DNA of 64,000 bases, taken from Paracoccus sp. MKU1 (GTDB taxonomy: Bacteria > Pseudomonadota > Alphaproteobacteria > Rhodobacterales > Rhodobacteraceae). Position 1 is the stretch's first letter. Every line of letters begins with the position of its first letter. A model generated the notes under the pieces. The model made no database searches. It had not been told where the DNA came from and saw nothing but the letters and a program-made list of their open reading frames with translations. This document shows positions 1 to 8,937 of the stretch, in pieces. The translations under genes were made by a program, and so were the position numbers. The stretch spans positions 122 to 64,121 of the forward strand of contig NZ_LLWQ01000162.1 of NCBI RefSeq assembly GCF_001447385.1, written 5' to 3'.

Positions 1-192
1 GCCGGCGCCAAGGTGCTGGGCAATATCCGCGTGGGGCATCATTCGCGCATCGCCGCCGGCTCGGTCGTCTTGGCCGAGGTGCCGCCCTGCAAGACCGTGG
101 CCGGGGTGCCGGCGCGGATCGTGGGCGATGCCGGCTGCGCGGACCCGTCGAACACCATGAACCAGCTTCTGGGTCACGAAGACCTGTTCTAG
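1..192 (+). CDS. cysE: Serine O-acetyltransferase, C-terminal part (truncated by window edge)
   Basis: The first 63 codons read in frame 1 and stop with TAG at 190-192. They encode left-handed beta-helix hexapeptide-repeat sequence ([24 protein letters not shown]) followed by [16 protein letters not shown], the typical end of CysE. CysE acetylates serine to O-acetylserine, the cytosolic precursor of cysteine. The glycine-rich hexapeptide turns and the VAGVPAR motif are seen directly; the catalytic His/Asp lie upstream, outside the window. The tail [13 protein letters not shown] is a plausible CysK-binding terminus. The gene converges on pyrD and overlaps its stop codon by 4 bp. Confidence 0.85.
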   Translation, partial: AGAKVLGNIRVGHHSRIAAGSVVLAEVPPCKTVAGVPARIVGDAGCADPSNTMNQLLGHEDLF

Positions 193-1247
193 AGCCAGTC
201 CGCGTTGCCGCTGCCGGTGAGTTCGGCCAGCGTGACATTCTCGCGCGCGAGCCGTTCGTCGAGGTCGTGGGCGATCCGCGCGGCGAGCGAGAATCCCCGA
301 TAGATCAGCGCGGAATAGATCTGGACGGCCGAGGCGCCGGCACGCAGCTTCTGCCAGGCCTGCTCGGCCGAGCCGATGCCGCCGACGCCGATCAGAGGCA
401 GGCGGCCCTGCGTCTCGCGGTAGAGCCGGGCGAGGATGCGGGTGGCGCGGTCGAAGAGCGGCGCGCCGGAAAGGCCGCCGGCTTCCGCGGCATGGGGCGA
501 AGCGAGCCCGTCGCGCGAAAGCGTGGTGTTGGTGGCGATGATCGCATCGACCGGGGCAGCGAGGGCCACGGCGGCGATGTCCGCCAGGGCGGCGTCATCG
601 AGATCGGGGGCGATCTTGATGAACACGGGCGGGCGGTTCGGCAGCGCGTCGCGCGCCGCCAGCACCCCTTGCAGCAGCGCTGACAGGGCCTCGGGCCCCT
701 GGAGGTCGCGCAGCTTCTCGGTATTCGGCGAGGAGACGTTGACGGTCAGGAAATCGGCATGGGCGCCGGCGATGCGCACGACTTGCGCGAAATCGGCGCT
801 GCGGTCGGCGCTGTCCTTGTTCGCACCGATGTTCAACCCGACCGGGATACCTGCCGGGCGCTGCGCGAGGCGGTCGGCAATGGCCTGCGCGCCCTGGTTG
901 TTGAAGCCGAAGCGGTTGATGATGGCGCGGTCCTCGGTCAGGCGGAACAGGCGCGGCCTGGGGTTGCCGGGCTGCGGGCGCGGGGTGGCGGCGCCGACCT
1001 CGACGAAGCCGAAGCCGGCGCGCATCAATGCGGGCAGGGCGCGGGCGTTCTTGTCGTAGCCGGCGGCGAGGCCGACCGGGTTCGGCAGATCGAGGCCCGC
1101 GATGCGCATGCGCAGCCGGTCGGAGGTCACGGGCCGGCCGGGCAGGGGCACCAGCCCGTGCCGCAGCGCGAGGATCGAGAGGTCATGCGCGCGCTCGGGG
1201 TCCAGGCGATGCAATGCGGCAAGGCCCAGCCGCTCGATGGGGGTCAT
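189..1247 (-). CDS. pyrD: Dihydroorotate dehydrogenase (quinone), class 2
   Basis: This 352-residue protein oxidises dihydroorotate to orotate with FMN and passes electrons to the quinone pool at the inner membrane (pyrimidine synthesis). The length and the N-terminal helical extension (residues 1-40, [20 protein letters not shown]) mark the class 2 enzyme. Visible motifs are AAGYDKN (61-67), NRFGFNNQG (111-119), the catalytic serine loop NVSSPNT (170-176), the FMN-contacting KIAPD (211-215) and the phosphate loop GVGGIGS (287-293). Its ATG overlaps the stop of the DUF952 gene upstream by 4 bp (ATGA), so the two are probably translationally coupled. Confidence 0.96.
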   Translation of the reverse strand: MTPIERLGLAALHRLDPERAHDLSILALRHGLVPLPGRPVTSDRLRMRIAGLDLPNPVGLAAGYDKNARALPALMRAGFGFVEVGAATPRPQPGNPRPRLFRLTEDRAIINRFGFNNQGAQAIADRLAQRPAGIPVGLNIGANKDSADRSADFAQVVRIAGAHADFLTVNVSSPNTEKLRDLQGPEALSALLQGVLAARDALPNRPPVFIKIAPDLDDAALADIAAVALAAPVDAIIATNTTLSRDGLASPHAAEAGGLSGAPLFDRATRILARLYRETQGRLPLIGVGGIGSAEQAWQKLRAGASAVQIYSALIYRGFSLAARIAHDLDERLARENVTLAELTGSGNADWL

Positions 1248-1576
1248 GCGAGATCTCCGATGTCGTGGCCGGCGGGGCTGAGGGGTAGGGGGCGGCTCCA
1301 GATCACGTCGCCCATGCGCAATTCGCGGTAGAGATGCGGAAAGAGATCGCCGCCGCGCGAGGGTTCCCAGCGCAGCTCGGGCAGGGCGTCGCCGTCCAGC
1401 GCCAGCAGGTGCAGCCCGTCCTCGCCCGCGAAATGGCGCGACAGCGTGCCGGGCAGCTGTGCGGCGGTGGAGAGGTGGATATAGCCGTCCGCCAGGTCCA
1501 CCGGCGCGCCGATGCTGCGGCCTTGTTGTTGGAAGGCCCGGAACTCGGTGGTGCGGAAGATCTTGTAAACCAGCAT
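1244..1576 (-). CDS. DUF952 domain protein
   Basis: A small protein of about 110 residues beginning [15 protein letters not shown] and containing [15 protein letters not shown], characteristic of the DUF952 family, often found beside pyrD in Rhodobacteraceae. The biochemical function is unknown. The domain begins right at the ATG at 1576. An in-frame ATG at 1618, with GAAGG about 10 bases upstream, is an equally good start on ribosome-binding grounds and would add 14 residues. It lies directly 5' of pyrD with a 4-bp overlap, suggesting an accessory or co-expressed role, which is inference only. Confidence 0.8.
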   Translation of the reverse strand: MLVYKIFRTTEFRAFQQQGRSIGAPVDLADGYIHLSTAAQLPGTLSRHFAGEDGLHLLALDGDALPELRWEPSRGGDLFPHLYRELRMGDVIWSRPLPLSPAGHDIGDLA

Positions 1577-1704
1577 GCCGGGTTCATGCGTCGCGTCGTG
1601 CGGGCCGTCAAGCGGCATCGCAGCCACGCCTTCGTCAATTGACGGCGCCGATGCCATCCCGCAATCTGCCTTTCATTCGGACATTCGGGGTGAGAGGGAT
1701 CGAG

Positions 1705-3306
1705 ATGAAACGCTGGCTTTTGGTTTCGGCGGCGGTCGTCGCGCTGTCTTCGGGCGCGGCGCAGGCGGATTACACGCTGCATGTGTTGCATATCAACGAT
1801 TTCCATAGCCGGATCGAGCCGATCAACGCCTATGACAGCACCTGCGACGCCGAAACCGAGGCGAAAGGCGAATGCTTCGGCGGCGTGGCACGCCTGGCAA
1901 CCAAGATCCGCGAGTTGCGTGACGGGTTGACGGCCGACGGCCAGAACGTGGTCGTGCTGGACGCGGGCGATCAATACCAGGGCAGCCTGTTCTATACGAC
2001 CTACAAGGGCAAGGACACGGTCGAGTTCATGAACGCCATCGGCTTCGACGCCATGGCGGTCGGCAATCACGAATTCGACGACGGGCCGCAGGGGCTGCAG
2101 ATCCTGGTGGAGGGCGCGAAGTTTCCGGTCGTCTCGGGCAACCTGGACCTGTCGCAATCGCCCGAACTGAAGGACAAGGTCGGCGACGTGCTGATGCTGG
2201 AGGTCGGCGGCGAGAAGGTGGGGATCGTCTCGGCCCTGGCGATGGACACGCCCGAGACCGCGTCGCCCGGCGACAAGGTCATCTTCATGGACGACATGGA
2301 CAGCCTGAAGGCCGATGTTCAGGAGCTGACCGACCAGGGCGTGAACAAGATCATCGCCCTGACCCATTCCGGCTACAGGCGCGACCAGGAGTTCGCGGCC
2401 GAGGTGGCCGGGCTCGACGCGGTCATCGGCGGCCACAGCCATACGCTGCTGGGTCAGTTCGAGGGGGCCGCCGGACCTTATCCGACCATGGTCAAGGGCG
2501 CGGATGGCGCCGAGGTCCCGGTGGCGACCGCCTATGCCTATGGCAAATACCTGGGCCATCTGGTGCTGACCTGGGACGACGACGGCAGGCTGATCAAGGC
2601 CGAGGGACAGCCGATCCTGCTGGACGGCTCGGTGGTGCCGGACGAGAAGCTTGCCGCCCGGGTCAAGGAAATGGCGGCACCCATCGAGCAGCTCAAGCAA
2701 AAGCGCGTGGCCGAGATCGCGGCGCCGATCGACGGCAGCCGGGAATCGTGCCGGGCCCGGGAATGCGAGATGGGCAACCTGGTGGCCGACGCCATGCTGG
2801 CGCGCGTCAAGGACCAGGGCATCGCCATCGCGATCCAGAACGGCGGGGGTTTGCGCGCCTCGATCCCGGCGGGGGTGGTGACGATGGGCGACGTGCTGTC
2901 GGTGCTGCCCTTCCAGAACACGCTGTCCACGTTCCAGCTGAAGGGTGCGGATGTGGTCGCGGCGCTGGAAAACGGCGCAAGCCAGATCGAGGAGGGCGCC
3001 GGGCGTTTTGCCCAGGTCGCCGGGCTGAAATACACGCTGGACTCCGCGGCCCCGGCCGGCAGCCGGATCAGCGAGGTTCTGGTGCGCGACGGTTCGGACT
3101 GGGTGCCGATCGACCGTGAGGCGGTCTATGGCGTCGTGTCGCAGAACTACATGCGGTCGGGCGGGGACGGTTACCGGGTCTTTGCCGAGAATGCGATAAA
3201 CGCCTATGATTTCGGGCCGGATCTGGCGGATGTGCTGGCCGAATACCTGGCCAGGCAGGGGCCGGATTTCGTGCCGAAGCTGGATGGTCGCATCACCGTG
3301 AAATGA
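1705..3306 (+). CDS. Periplasmic 5'-nucleotidase / UshA-family metallophosphoesterase
   Basis: The 533-residue protein has a Sec signal peptide (MKRWLLVSAAVVALSSGAAQA, cleavage near residue 21), so it acts in the periplasm. The N-terminal metallophosphatase domain shows the metal ligands: HINDFHSR (29-36), DAGDQYQG (87-93), GNHEFDDG (120-127) and GGHSH. The C-terminal 5'-nucleotidase domain carries QNGGGLRASI, LPFQNTLSTFQLKG and NYMRSGGDGYRVF, the substrate-stacking region. It probably removes phosphate from extracellular nucleotides for nucleoside and phosphate salvage. The ATG at 1705 is preceded by GAGAGG and starts exactly at the signal peptide. Exact substrate (5'-NMP, UDP-sugar or NAD) cannot be read from sequence. 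Confidence 0.9.
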   Translation: MKRWLLVSAAVVALSSGAAQADYTLHVLHINDFHSRIEPINAYDSTCDAETEAKGECFGGVARLATKIRELRDGLTADGQNVVVLDAGDQYQGSLFYTTYKGKDTVEFMNAIGFDAMAVGNHEFDDGPQGLQILVEGAKFPVVSGNLDLSQSPELKDKVGDVLMLEVGGEKVGIVSALAMDTPETASPGDKVIFMDDMDSLKADVQELTDQGVNKIIALTHSGYRRDQEFAAEVAGLDAVIGGHSHTLLGQFEGAAGPYPTMVKGADGAEVPVATAYAYGKYLGHLVLTWDDDGRLIKAEGQPILLDGSVVPDEKLAARVKEMAAPIEQLKQKRVAEIAAPIDGSRESCRARECEMGNLVADAMLARVKDQGIAIAIQNGGGLRASIPAGVVTMGDVLSVLPFQNTLSTFQLKGADVVAALENGASQIEEGAGRFAQVAGLKYTLDSAAPAGSRISEVLVRDGSDWVPIDREAVYGVVSQNYMRSGGDGYRVFAENAINAYDFGPDLADVLAEYLARQGPDFVPKLDGRITVK

Positions 3307-3319
3307 CATGAAGGCAAGG

Positions 3320-3345
3320 GGCCGGGCATATGCCCGGCCTTTTTT
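3320..3345 (+). terminator. Rho-independent terminator after the 5'-nucleotidase gene
   Basis: A perfect 9-10 bp palindrome (GGCCGGGCAT and its complement) starts 13 bases after the nucleotidase stop and is followed by six Ts at 3340-3345. It also faces the convergent arsR-family gene, but the T-run favours the plus strand. Confidence 0.9.
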
Positions 3346-3373
3346 GCGTTTCGGCGCTGCGTTGCGCGGGCCG

Positions 3374-3730
3374 TCACGGCTTTGCGTCGTCGCCATCCAT
3401 CAGCGGCAGGGATTCGCGCAGGAAGCGTTCGAAATCGTCCAGGTCCACCGGCTCGAACTGGCCGAAGCCCTGCATCCAGACCGAGGCGTTGCGCAGCCCG
3501 TCGGGTTCCAGCTTGCACCAGATGATGCGGCCGCGCCGCTCTTGCCTGATCAGCCCGGCGGCCGCCAGCACGGCGAGATGCTTGGAGATTGCCGCCAGGC
3601 TCATCTCGAACGGCGCCGCCACGTCCGTTACCGCCATGTCGTCCTCGAGCAGCATGGCAAGGATCGCCCGCCGCGTCGGATCGGCGAGGGCGGAGAAAAT
3701 GGCGTCGAGGCTGGGCTGCTGTGCGGGCAT
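3374..3730 (-). CDS. ArsR-family transcriptional regulator
   Basis: A 118-residue winged-helix protein. The segment IFSALADPTRRAILAMLLEDDMAVTDVA is the ArsR N-terminal signature, and the recognition helix follows in EMSLAAISKHLAVLAAAGLI (about 42-61), with the wing in RRGRIIWCKL. The metal-binding ELCVCDL motif of metal-sensing ArsR proteins is absent (the equivalent segment is MAVTDVAAPF), so it is probably not a metal sensor. Many such short repressors control SRPBCC or transport genes, but no target sits next to it. It reads away from the atp promoter region. Confidence 0.88.
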   Translation of the reverse strand: MPAQQPSLDAIFSALADPTRRAILAMLLEDDMAVTDVAAPFEMSLAAISKHLAVLAAAGLIRQERRGRIIWCKLEPDGLRNASVWMQGFGQFEPVDLDDFERFLRESLPLMDGDDAKP

Positions 3731-3858
3731 CGGCTTTGTTTAACTTGCCGGTTGAATATGGGGCGGATGCCCACCGGACCGCAAGACCGGGTTTTCGCCC
3801 CGGCGCGTCTTTCGCGAAATTCTCTTATTTCAATCGGTTACGATTTCTGCCCCCTTGC

Positions 3859-3887
3859 TTGACTCGGTGGGGATGAATCCCTATCAC
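3859..3887 (+). promoter_or_regulatory. Candidate sigma70 promoter of the F0 operon
   Basis: TTGACT at 3859-3864 is followed after exactly 17 bases by TATCAC at 3882-3887. It lies 30 bases before the atpI start and is the only good -35/-10 pair seen in the 186-bp gap. The ArsR gene reads away from it. Confidence 0.5.
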
Positions 3888-3916
3888 CGCGCCAACCGAT
3901 GACGGGGGTGTGAGCC

Positions 3917-4258
3917 GTGGCCGAGGATGACCATGACGCCGCGCGGGCCCGGGATGCGGAGCGGTTGCGTGCGCTGGAGGCCCGGCTGGGCAAGAAGGCG
4001 GCGGACAAGCCGGGTTCGCGCGGGGAAGAGCATTTCAGCCAGGCCAACATGGCCTGGCGCATGGTGACCGAGCTGGTGGCGGGATTGGCCATCGGCTTCG
4101 GGATCGGATACGGGCTGGATTATCTGACCGGCCTGCAACCGGTCTTCATGGTGGTCTTTGTGCTGCTGGGCCTGGCAGCCGGCATCAAGACCATGATGCG
4201 GACCGCGAAGGAAATAGGCAAGGCACCGGGGCGCCCCGGCGACGACAAGGGTGAATGA
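3917..4258 (+). CDS. atpI: ATP synthase subunit I
   Basis: A 113-residue membrane protein that heads the F0 operon; in other bacteria AtpI assists c-ring assembly or Mg2+ supply. The N-terminal 45 residues are charged and cytoplasmic ([32 protein letters not shown] cut by prolines and glycines). Two hydrophobic hairpin helices follow: [22 protein letters not shown] and [20 protein letters not shown]. The start is GTG at 3917, just after the promoter; no in-frame ATG gives a better fit. Its stop lies 2 bp before the atpB start, indicating a single operon. Confidence 0.9.
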   Translation: MAEDDHDAARARDAERLRALEARLGKKAADKPGSRGEEHFSQANMAWRMVTELVAGLAIGFGIGYGLDYLTGLQPVFMVVFVLLGLAAGIKTMMRTAKEIGKAPGRPGDDKGE

Positions 4259-4260
4259 CG

Positions 4261-5007
4261 ATGGCAGAAGAAGAAGCAGGTGGTCTGGTTTTCCATCCGA
4301 TGGACCAGTTCGTCGTCAAACCGCTGTTTGGCGAAGGGCCGGTGAACTGGTACACGCCGACCAACGCGACCTTGTGGATGGCGCTGGCTGCGCTGGCCAT
4401 CACCGCGCTTCTGGTCTTTGGCACCCGCGGCCGGGCCATCGTGCCGAACCGGGTGCAGTCCATCGCCGAGCTGCTTTACGGCATGGTCCACAAGATGGTC
4501 GAGGACGTGACCGGCAAGGACGGGGTGAAATACTTCCCCTATGTCATGACGCTGTTCTGCTTCATCCTGTTTGCCAACTTCCTGGCGCTGCTGCCCAAGT
4601 CCTTTTCGCCGACCTCGCATATCGCCGTGACGGCAGTGCTGGCGGTGCTGGTCTTCCTCGGCGTGACGGTGTTGGGTTTCGTCAAGAACGGCGCGCATTT
4701 CCTGGGCCTGTTCTGGGTCAGTTCGGCGCCGCTGGCGCTGCGCCCGGTCCTGGCGGTGATCGAGCTGATCTCGTATTTCGTGCGGCCGGTCAGCCACTCG
4801 ATCCGACTTGCCGGCAACATCATGGCCGGCCACGCGGTGATCAAGGTCTTTGCCGCTTTTGCCGCCATTGCTGCCATCGCGCCGGTCTCGGTGCTTGCCA
4901 TCACCGCCATGTACGGGCTTGAGGTGCTGGTCGCGCTGATCCAGGCCTATGTCTTCACCATCCTGACCTGCGTCTACCTGAAGGACGCGCTGCATCCGGC
5001 GCACTGA
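4261..5007 (+). CDS. atpB: ATP synthase F0 subunit a
   Basis: A 248-residue polytopic protein forming the two proton half-channels against the c-ring. It has five to six hydrophobic helices; the essential arginine is in the fourth helix region, [14 protein letters not shown], and the C-terminal helix contains [25 protein letters not shown], as in alphaproteobacterial subunit a. The ATG at 4261 sits 9 bases after AAGGG and is preferred to the in-frame ATG at 4255, which is only 3 bases from it. It follows atpI with essentially no gap and precedes atpE by 58 bp. Confidence 0.96.
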   Translation: MAEEEAGGLVFHPMDQFVVKPLFGEGPVNWYTPTNATLWMALAALAITALLVFGTRGRAIVPNRVQSIAELLYGMVHKMVEDVTGKDGVKYFPYVMTLFCFILFANFLALLPKSFSPTSHIAVTAVLAVLVFLGVTVLGFVKNGAHFLGLFWVSSAPLALRPVLAVIELISYFVRPVSHSIRLAGNIMAGHAVIKVFAAFAAIAAIAPVSVLAITAMYGLEVLVALIQAYVFTILTCVYLKDALHPAH

Positions 5008-5065
5008 GCCGGGCCCGCAAGGTCTGAAAACGAAAACCCTTTCCAAAGCCTCAAGGAGCATGAAC

Positions 5066-5299
5066 ATGGAAAATCTGGGTCAACTGGGACAGTACCTCGG
5101 CGCCGGTCTGGCTTGCGTCGGTATGGCGGGCGCCGCCATGGGGGTGGGCAATGTCGCCGGCAACTACCTGGCGGGCGCCCTGCGCAACCCGTCGGCCGCT
5201 GCCTCGCAGACCGCCACGCTGTTCATCGGCATGGCCTTCGCGGAAGCCCTGGGCATCTTCTCGTTCCTGGTCGCTCTGCTGCTGCTGTTCGCAGTCTGA
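5066..5299 (+). CDS. atpE: ATP synthase F0 subunit c (proteolipid)
   Basis: A 77-residue hairpin of two transmembrane helices that oligomerises into the rotor ring. Helix 1 carries the glycine-rich packing motif ([17 protein letters not shown]), the polar loop is RNPSAAA (40-46), and helix 2 carries the proton-binding carboxylate Glu60 in [11 protein letters not shown]. The start at 5066 is 7 bases after a strong AAGGAG; the ATG at 5060 is only 1 base from it and is unlikely. The strong ribosome site and a hairpin after the stop fit the need for about ten c subunits per complex. Confidence 0.97.
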   Translation: MENLGQLGQYLGAGLACVGMAGAAMGVGNVAGNYLAGALRNPSAAASQTATLFIGMAFAEALGIFSFLVALLLLFAV

Positions 5300-5320
5300 T
5301 CCTTTTGCCATCCTTGCGGT

Positions 5321-5345
5321 TGGGTGGGGGCGTCCGGCGCCCACC
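5321..5345 (+). promoter_or_regulatory. Hairpin between atpE and the b' gene
   Basis: GGGTGGGGGCG and CGCCCACCC can pair around TCCG with a small bulge, 22 bases after the atpE stop. There is no T-run, so it looks like an intercistronic stabiliser or processing hairpin, not a full terminator. Confidence 0.5.
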
Positions 5346-5376
5346 CGATTGTGAAACGACCGGCATGGGGTAGGAT

Positions 5377-6039
5377 ATGTTCAGCCTGTTGCAACAGACC
5401 GCGCCCGTCGTGGTCGAAGAATCTGAAACGGTGATCATCACCGAATCCGCCGAAGCGGCGGGTCATGGCGCCGAAGCGGCCCATGCCGTGGCCGGCGCGG
5501 CGGATGCAGCCCATGGCGCGGCTGGCCATGCCGCAAGCGCCCCCGGCATGCCGCAACTGGATTTCACCACCTTCGGCAACCAGATCTTCTGGCTGCTGGT
5601 CATCCTGGCGGTGATCTATTGGGTTCTGTCGCGGATTGCGCTGCCGCGCATCGGCGGCGTCATCTCGGACCGCCAGGGCGCCATCACCGGCGATCTCATG
5701 GCTGCCGAGGAATTCAAGCAGAAGGCCAAGGACGCCGAGGCCGCCTATGACAAGGCGCTGGCCGATGCCCGCGCCGAAGCCGGCAAGATCGTGGCCGCCA
5801 ACAAGGCCGAGATCCAGAAGGAACTCGATGCCGCCATCGCCCATGCCGACGCGGAAATCGCTGCCCGCGCGGCGGAATCCGAGAAGCGCATCGGCGAGAT
5901 CCGCGCCTCGGCCGTCGAGGATGCGCGCAGTGTCGCCCGCGAGGTGACGGCGGCGCTGGTGGAGAATTTCGGCGGCAAGGTCGATCAGGGACTGGTCGAT
6001 GCGGCGGTCGATCAGCGACTGAAGGGGGCGCTGCAATGA
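5377..6039 (+). CDS. atpF2: ATP synthase F0 subunit b'
   Basis: A 220-residue peripheral-stalk subunit. Residues 1-60 are an unusual Ala/His/Glu-rich extension ([19 protein letters not shown]), followed by one transmembrane helix at about 66-85 ([19 protein letters not shown]) and a long right-handed coiled coil rich in Ala/Lys/Glu to the C terminus. Photosynthetic bacteria and Rhodobacterales carry both b and b' as a heterodimer; this copy, lacking a cleavable-looking leader, is b'. The ATG overlaps nothing upstream, but its stop overlaps the b start by 4 bp (ATGA), which couples equimolar synthesis of the two stalk subunits. Confidence 0.92.
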   Translation: MFSLLQQTAPVVVEESETVIITESAEAAGHGAEAAHAVAGAADAAHGAAGHAASAPGMPQLDFTTFGNQIFWLLVILAVIYWVLSRIALPRIGGVISDRQGAITGDLMAAEEFKQKAKDAEAAYDKALADARAEAGKIVAANKAEIQKELDAAIAHADAEIAARAAESEKRIGEIRASAVEDARSVAREVTAALVENFGGKVDQGLVDAAVDQRLKGALQ

Positions 6040-6590
6040 AACGTCTGAGCGTTCTCTTTGCCTTGATGGCGAGCCCGGCGCTTGCGGCTTCTGGTCCGTT
6101 CTTCTCGCTGCGCAATACCGACTTCATCGTCACGCTGGCCTTCCTGCTGTTCGTCGGCATCCTGGTCTATTTCCGCGTGCCGCAGATCGTCGGCGGTCTT
6201 CTGGACAAGCGGGCCGAGGGCATCCGCAACGATCTGGCCGAGGCCCGCCGCCTGCGCGAGGAAGCGCAGGAGATCTATGCCAGCTACGAGCGGCGCCAGC
6301 GCGAGGTGAAATCGCAGGCCGACGACATCGTCGCCAATGCCAAGCGCGAGGCAGTCGCGGAAGCCGAGAAGGCCAAGAAGGCGCTGCAACTGTCGATCGA
6401 GCGTCGGCTGAAGGCGGCCGAGGAGCAGATCGCCAGCGCCGAGGCCGAGGCCGTCCGCGCCGTCCGCGACCGTGCCATCCAGACCGCGGTCTCTGCCGCG
6501 GCCGAGATCCTGGGCAAGCAGGCCAGCCCGGTCGAGCGCAGCGCCGGCATCGACAAGGCTATCGACGAAGTGGCCCAGCGGCTGAACTGA
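6036..6590 (+). CDS. atpF: ATP synthase F0 subunit b
   Basis: A 184-residue stator subunit. The N terminus [20 protein letters not shown] resembles a signal peptide; the membrane anchor is [17 protein letters not shown] (about 30-46), followed by [24 protein letters not shown] and a long coiled coil that reaches F1. It overlaps the b' stop by 4 bp. No F1 genes follow: the operon ends in a terminator, so the delta-alpha-gamma-beta-epsilon cluster must lie elsewhere, as usual in Rhodobacterales. Confidence 0.94.
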   Translation: MKRLSVLFALMASPALAASGPFFSLRNTDFIVTLAFLLFVGILVYFRVPQIVGGLLDKRAEGIRNDLAEARRLREEAQEIYASYERRQREVKSQADDIVANAKREAVAEAEKAKKALQLSIERRLKAAEEQIASAEAEAVRAVRDRAIQTAVSAAAEILGKQASPVERSAGIDKAIDEVAQRLN

Positions 6591-6644
6591 CGCGGGTTCG
6601 AACGAGAAGGGTGCGGCCGAGCATCCTCATGGGACAGTGACTGG

Positions 6645-6676
6645 ACCCTCGGGGCGGAGACGCTTCGGGGGTTTTT
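6645..6676 (+). terminator. Rho-independent terminator of the F0 operon
   Basis: A 12-bp stem (ACCCTCGGGGCG against CGCTTCGGGGGT, with G-T pairs) closes a GAGA tetraloop and runs into TTTTT. It lies 55 bp after the b-subunit stop and ends the F0 operon. Confidence 0.85.
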
Positions 6677-6760
6677 CCTTTTCCGCCCGTCGAGGGGGCA
6701 AAGGAAAAGGGCCGGCTGCCTTGCGGCTGCCGGCCCCGCGCCCCGTTCTTCCGGCTGCGA

Positions 6761-7408
6761 TCAGCGGGTCGGAACGATCAGGATTTCCACGCGGCGGTTT
6801 TGCGCCCGGCCGGCCGCGGTGTCGTTCGAGGCGACCGGCTGGGTCGCGCCGCGGCCCGTGGTGGTGAGGCGCGATTGCGACACGCCGCCTGCGGCCAGGA
6901 TGCCGGCGACCGAACGCGCGCGGCGTTCGGACAGATCCTGGTTATAGGCGGCCGAACCGGTGCTGTCGGTATGGCCGACGATCTGGATGCGGCTGTTCGG
7001 ATACTGGTTGAGGTTGCGCGCGATGGTGTAGAGGTCGTTCTGCCCCTGTGCGCCCACGGCAGCCGAGTCGGTGGCGAACAGCGTGGTTTCCGGCATGACC
7101 ACCGACAGGTGGGTGCCGTGGTTCACGATCTGGATGTTGGGATTGTTCAGCGACTGTTGCAGCGCGCGCTGCTGCTGGTCGAGGATCGAGCCGCCGACGG
7201 CACCCGCCGTCGCGCCGATGATCGCGCCCTTCACGGCGTTCGAGCGGCTTTCGCCCGCGCCGATCAGGCCGCCGACGACGGCGCCCGCGATGGCGCCCTG
7301 CTGGGTGCGGCTGGGCTGCTGGGGCTGGCCGTAGGGATCGGTCGGTGCGCAGGCGCTGATGGCGATCACGCCGGCAGAGGCGAGAAGCAGCGAAATACGG
7401 GTCTTCAT
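6761..7408 (-). CDS. OmpA-family outer-membrane lipoprotein with glycine-zipper domain
   Basis: A 215-residue YiaD-like lipoprotein. The leader MKTRISLLLASAGVIAISAC ends in a lipobox with Cys20 as the lipidated residue. Residues about 37-80 form a glycine-zipper segment (GAIAGAVVGGLIGAG and GAIIGATAGAVGGSILD). The C-terminal OmpA/MotB peptidoglycan-binding domain carries VGHTDSTGSAAYNQDLSERRA, including the diaminopimelate-contacting Asp/Arg. It probably tethers the outer membrane to peptidoglycan. It converges on the atp operon terminator and is a single-gene unit. Confidence 0.93.
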   Translation of the reverse strand: MKTRISLLLASAGVIAISACAPTDPYGQPQQPSRTQQGAIAGAVVGGLIGAGESRSNAVKGAIIGATAGAVGGSILDQQQRALQQSLNNPNIQIVNHGTHLSVVMPETTLFATDSAAVGAQGQNDLYTIARNLNQYPNSRIQIVGHTDSTGSAAYNQDLSERRARSVAGILAAGGVSQSRLTTTGRGATQPVASNDTAAGRAQNRRVEILIVPTR

Positions 7409-7570
7409 TCTTTTACCTTTCTTTTCAGGGCGATCCTACGCCGCCTGTCCTTGCGACGCGGTCGGCCTCCGGGTTTCCGCGGGGCCGGCGGCTGATGCCC
7501 AAACGCCGTCACATTGGCATGGGTTCCGGGCCAACTCCACAGGAATAGACGGCAAATCGCTCCGGCTGGC

Positions 7571-8167
7571 TCACAAAGCGGCGATGGCGCGGGGCGCGAT
7601 GCTCGCGCCTTCGCGGGCCAGCAGGGCGCGTTTCACGGCCTCGCCCCAATGATAGCCGCCGATGCGTCCGTCGGTGCGGGTCACCCGATGGCAGGGGATC
7701 GCCCAGGAGACCGGGTTTTGCCCGACCGCCGTGCCCACGGCGCGCAGAGCGTTCGGACGCCCGATCCGTTCCGCCAGCATGGCATAGCTGATGACCTGGC
7801 CCGGCGGCACCTCGGTCAGGGCGCGCCAGACCTGCAACTGGAAATCGGTGCCGCCGAGGCGCACGGTGATCTCGCCCCGCCCGGCCAGCAAGGCATGGAC
7901 GGCCGGTGCCAGCGCCTCGGGCGCCTCGACCAGGCGGGCGCGGGGGAAGCGGGTAAGCAGGTCGGCCTCGACCTGGTCCTCCGGCATGGGGCCGGCAAAG
8001 CCCAGGCCCCAGAGCGCACCCCCCGCCCCCAGCGCCACCACCGTGCCGAGCGGCGTCGAAAAACACCCTCGACACAGCACGGTGCCGGCATTCCCGCCCG
8101 GCTGGGTGGTGATCGAGACCCGCAGCCCGGGCGCGGGCGCAGCAAAGGTGAAAAGCATCTGTGTCAT
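7571..8167 (-). CDS. ogt: Methylated-DNA--protein-cysteine S-methyltransferase
   Basis: A 198-residue suicide repair protein that transfers the alkyl group of O6-alkylguanine to its own cysteine. The C-terminal domain contains FQLQVWRALTEVPPGQVISY (helix-turn-helix region) and the active-site PCHRV with Cys159, plus GGYHWGEAVKRALLAREGA. The N-terminal half is the Ogt/MGMT ribonuclease-like fold. The ATG at 8167, preceded by GAGG, gives the expected family length; longer in-frame readings upstream are proline/cysteine-rich and do not resemble the family. It is divergent from nth, making this a small DNA-repair locus. Confidence 0.94.
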   Translation of the reverse strand: MTQMLFTFAAPAPGLRVSITTQPGGNAGTVLCRGCFSTPLGTVVALGAGGALWGLGFAGPMPEDQVEADLLTRFPRARLVEAPEALAPAVHALLAGRGEITVRLGGTDFQLQVWRALTEVPPGQVISYAMLAERIGRPNALRAVGTAVGQNPVSWAIPCHRVTRTDGRIGGYHWGEAVKRALLAREGASIAPRAIAAL

Positions 8168-8268
8168 TGCCGCCTCGCAGCTGTTGCTGTGGCAGAGTAG
8201 CGCAACCGCGGGCCAAATCCATGCGGGAAAGCTTGCGCATGGCAACGGGGCAGGGCATCTGGGGGCGC

Positions 8269-8937
8269 ATGGCACGCAGCACCCTTTCCCGCCTTCCGCC
8301 CGCCTTGCCCTATGCGGCCCAGGTCGCGATCTTTTCGCGGTTCCGCGAGGCCAATCCGCATCCGGTGACCGAGCTGGAATATGTGAACGCCTTTACTCTG
8401 CTGGTGGCGGTGGCGCTGTCGGCGCAGGCGACCGATGTCGGGGTGAACAAGGCGACGAAAAGCCTGTTCCAGCGCGTGAGGACGCCGCAGCAGATGCTGG
8501 ATCTGGGCGTCGAGGCGCTGACCGAGAAGATCAAGACCATCGGGCTTTACCGCCAGAAGGCCAAGAACGTCATCGCGCTGTCGCACCGGCTGGTCGAGGA
8601 ATATGGCGGCGAGGTGCCGCAATCACGCGCCGCGCTGATGACCCTGCCCGGCGTCGGGCGCAAGACCGCGAATGTCGTGCTGAACAGCGTGTTCGACTTT
8701 CCGGCGCAGGCCGTGGACACGCATATCTTCCGCGTCGGCAACCGCACCCGCATCGCGCCGGGCCGCGACGTCGAGGAAGTCGAGCGCGCCATCGAGGACA
8801 ACGTCCCCGTCCCTTTCCAGCAGAACGCGCATCACTGGCTGATCCTGCACGGCCGCTATATCTGCCAGGCCCGGCGGCCGCGCTGCCGGATCTGCCCCAT
8901 CGAAGATCTCTGCCCCTATGAGGAGAAGACCGAATGA
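8269..8937 (+). CDS. nth: Endonuclease III (bifunctional DNA glycosylase/AP lyase)
   Basis: A 222-residue base-excision repair enzyme for oxidised pyrimidines. The helix-hairpin-helix LPGVGRKTANVVL carries catalytic Lys132, and the second catalytic residue Asp150 is in VDTHIFRVGNR. The C-terminal [4Fe-4S] loop has Cys199, 206, 209 and 215 in the exact C-X6-C-X2-C-X5-C spacing. I prefer the ATG at 8269 (MARSTLSRLP) because it matches family length and follows GGGGG; ATGs at 8221 and 8239 are possible. Its stop overlaps the following kinase start by 4 bp. Confidence 0.96.
   Translation: MARSTLSRLPPALPYAAQVAIFSRFREANPHPVTELEYVNAFTLLVAVALSAQATDVGVNKATKSLFQRVRTPQQMLDLGVEALTEKIKTIGLYRQKAKNVIALSHRLVEEYGGEVPQSRAALMTLPGVGRKTANVVLNSVFDFPAQAVDTHIFRVGNRTRIAPGRDVEEVERAIEDNVPVPFQQNAHHWLILHGRYICQARRPRCRICPIEDLCPYEEKTE

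Noticed and set aside
1303..3396. Long minus-strand frame over the 5'-nucleotidase
   Set aside because: Antisense shadow of the secreted nucleotidase, low-complexity and without start context; only its downstream part overlaps the DUF952 region in another frame.
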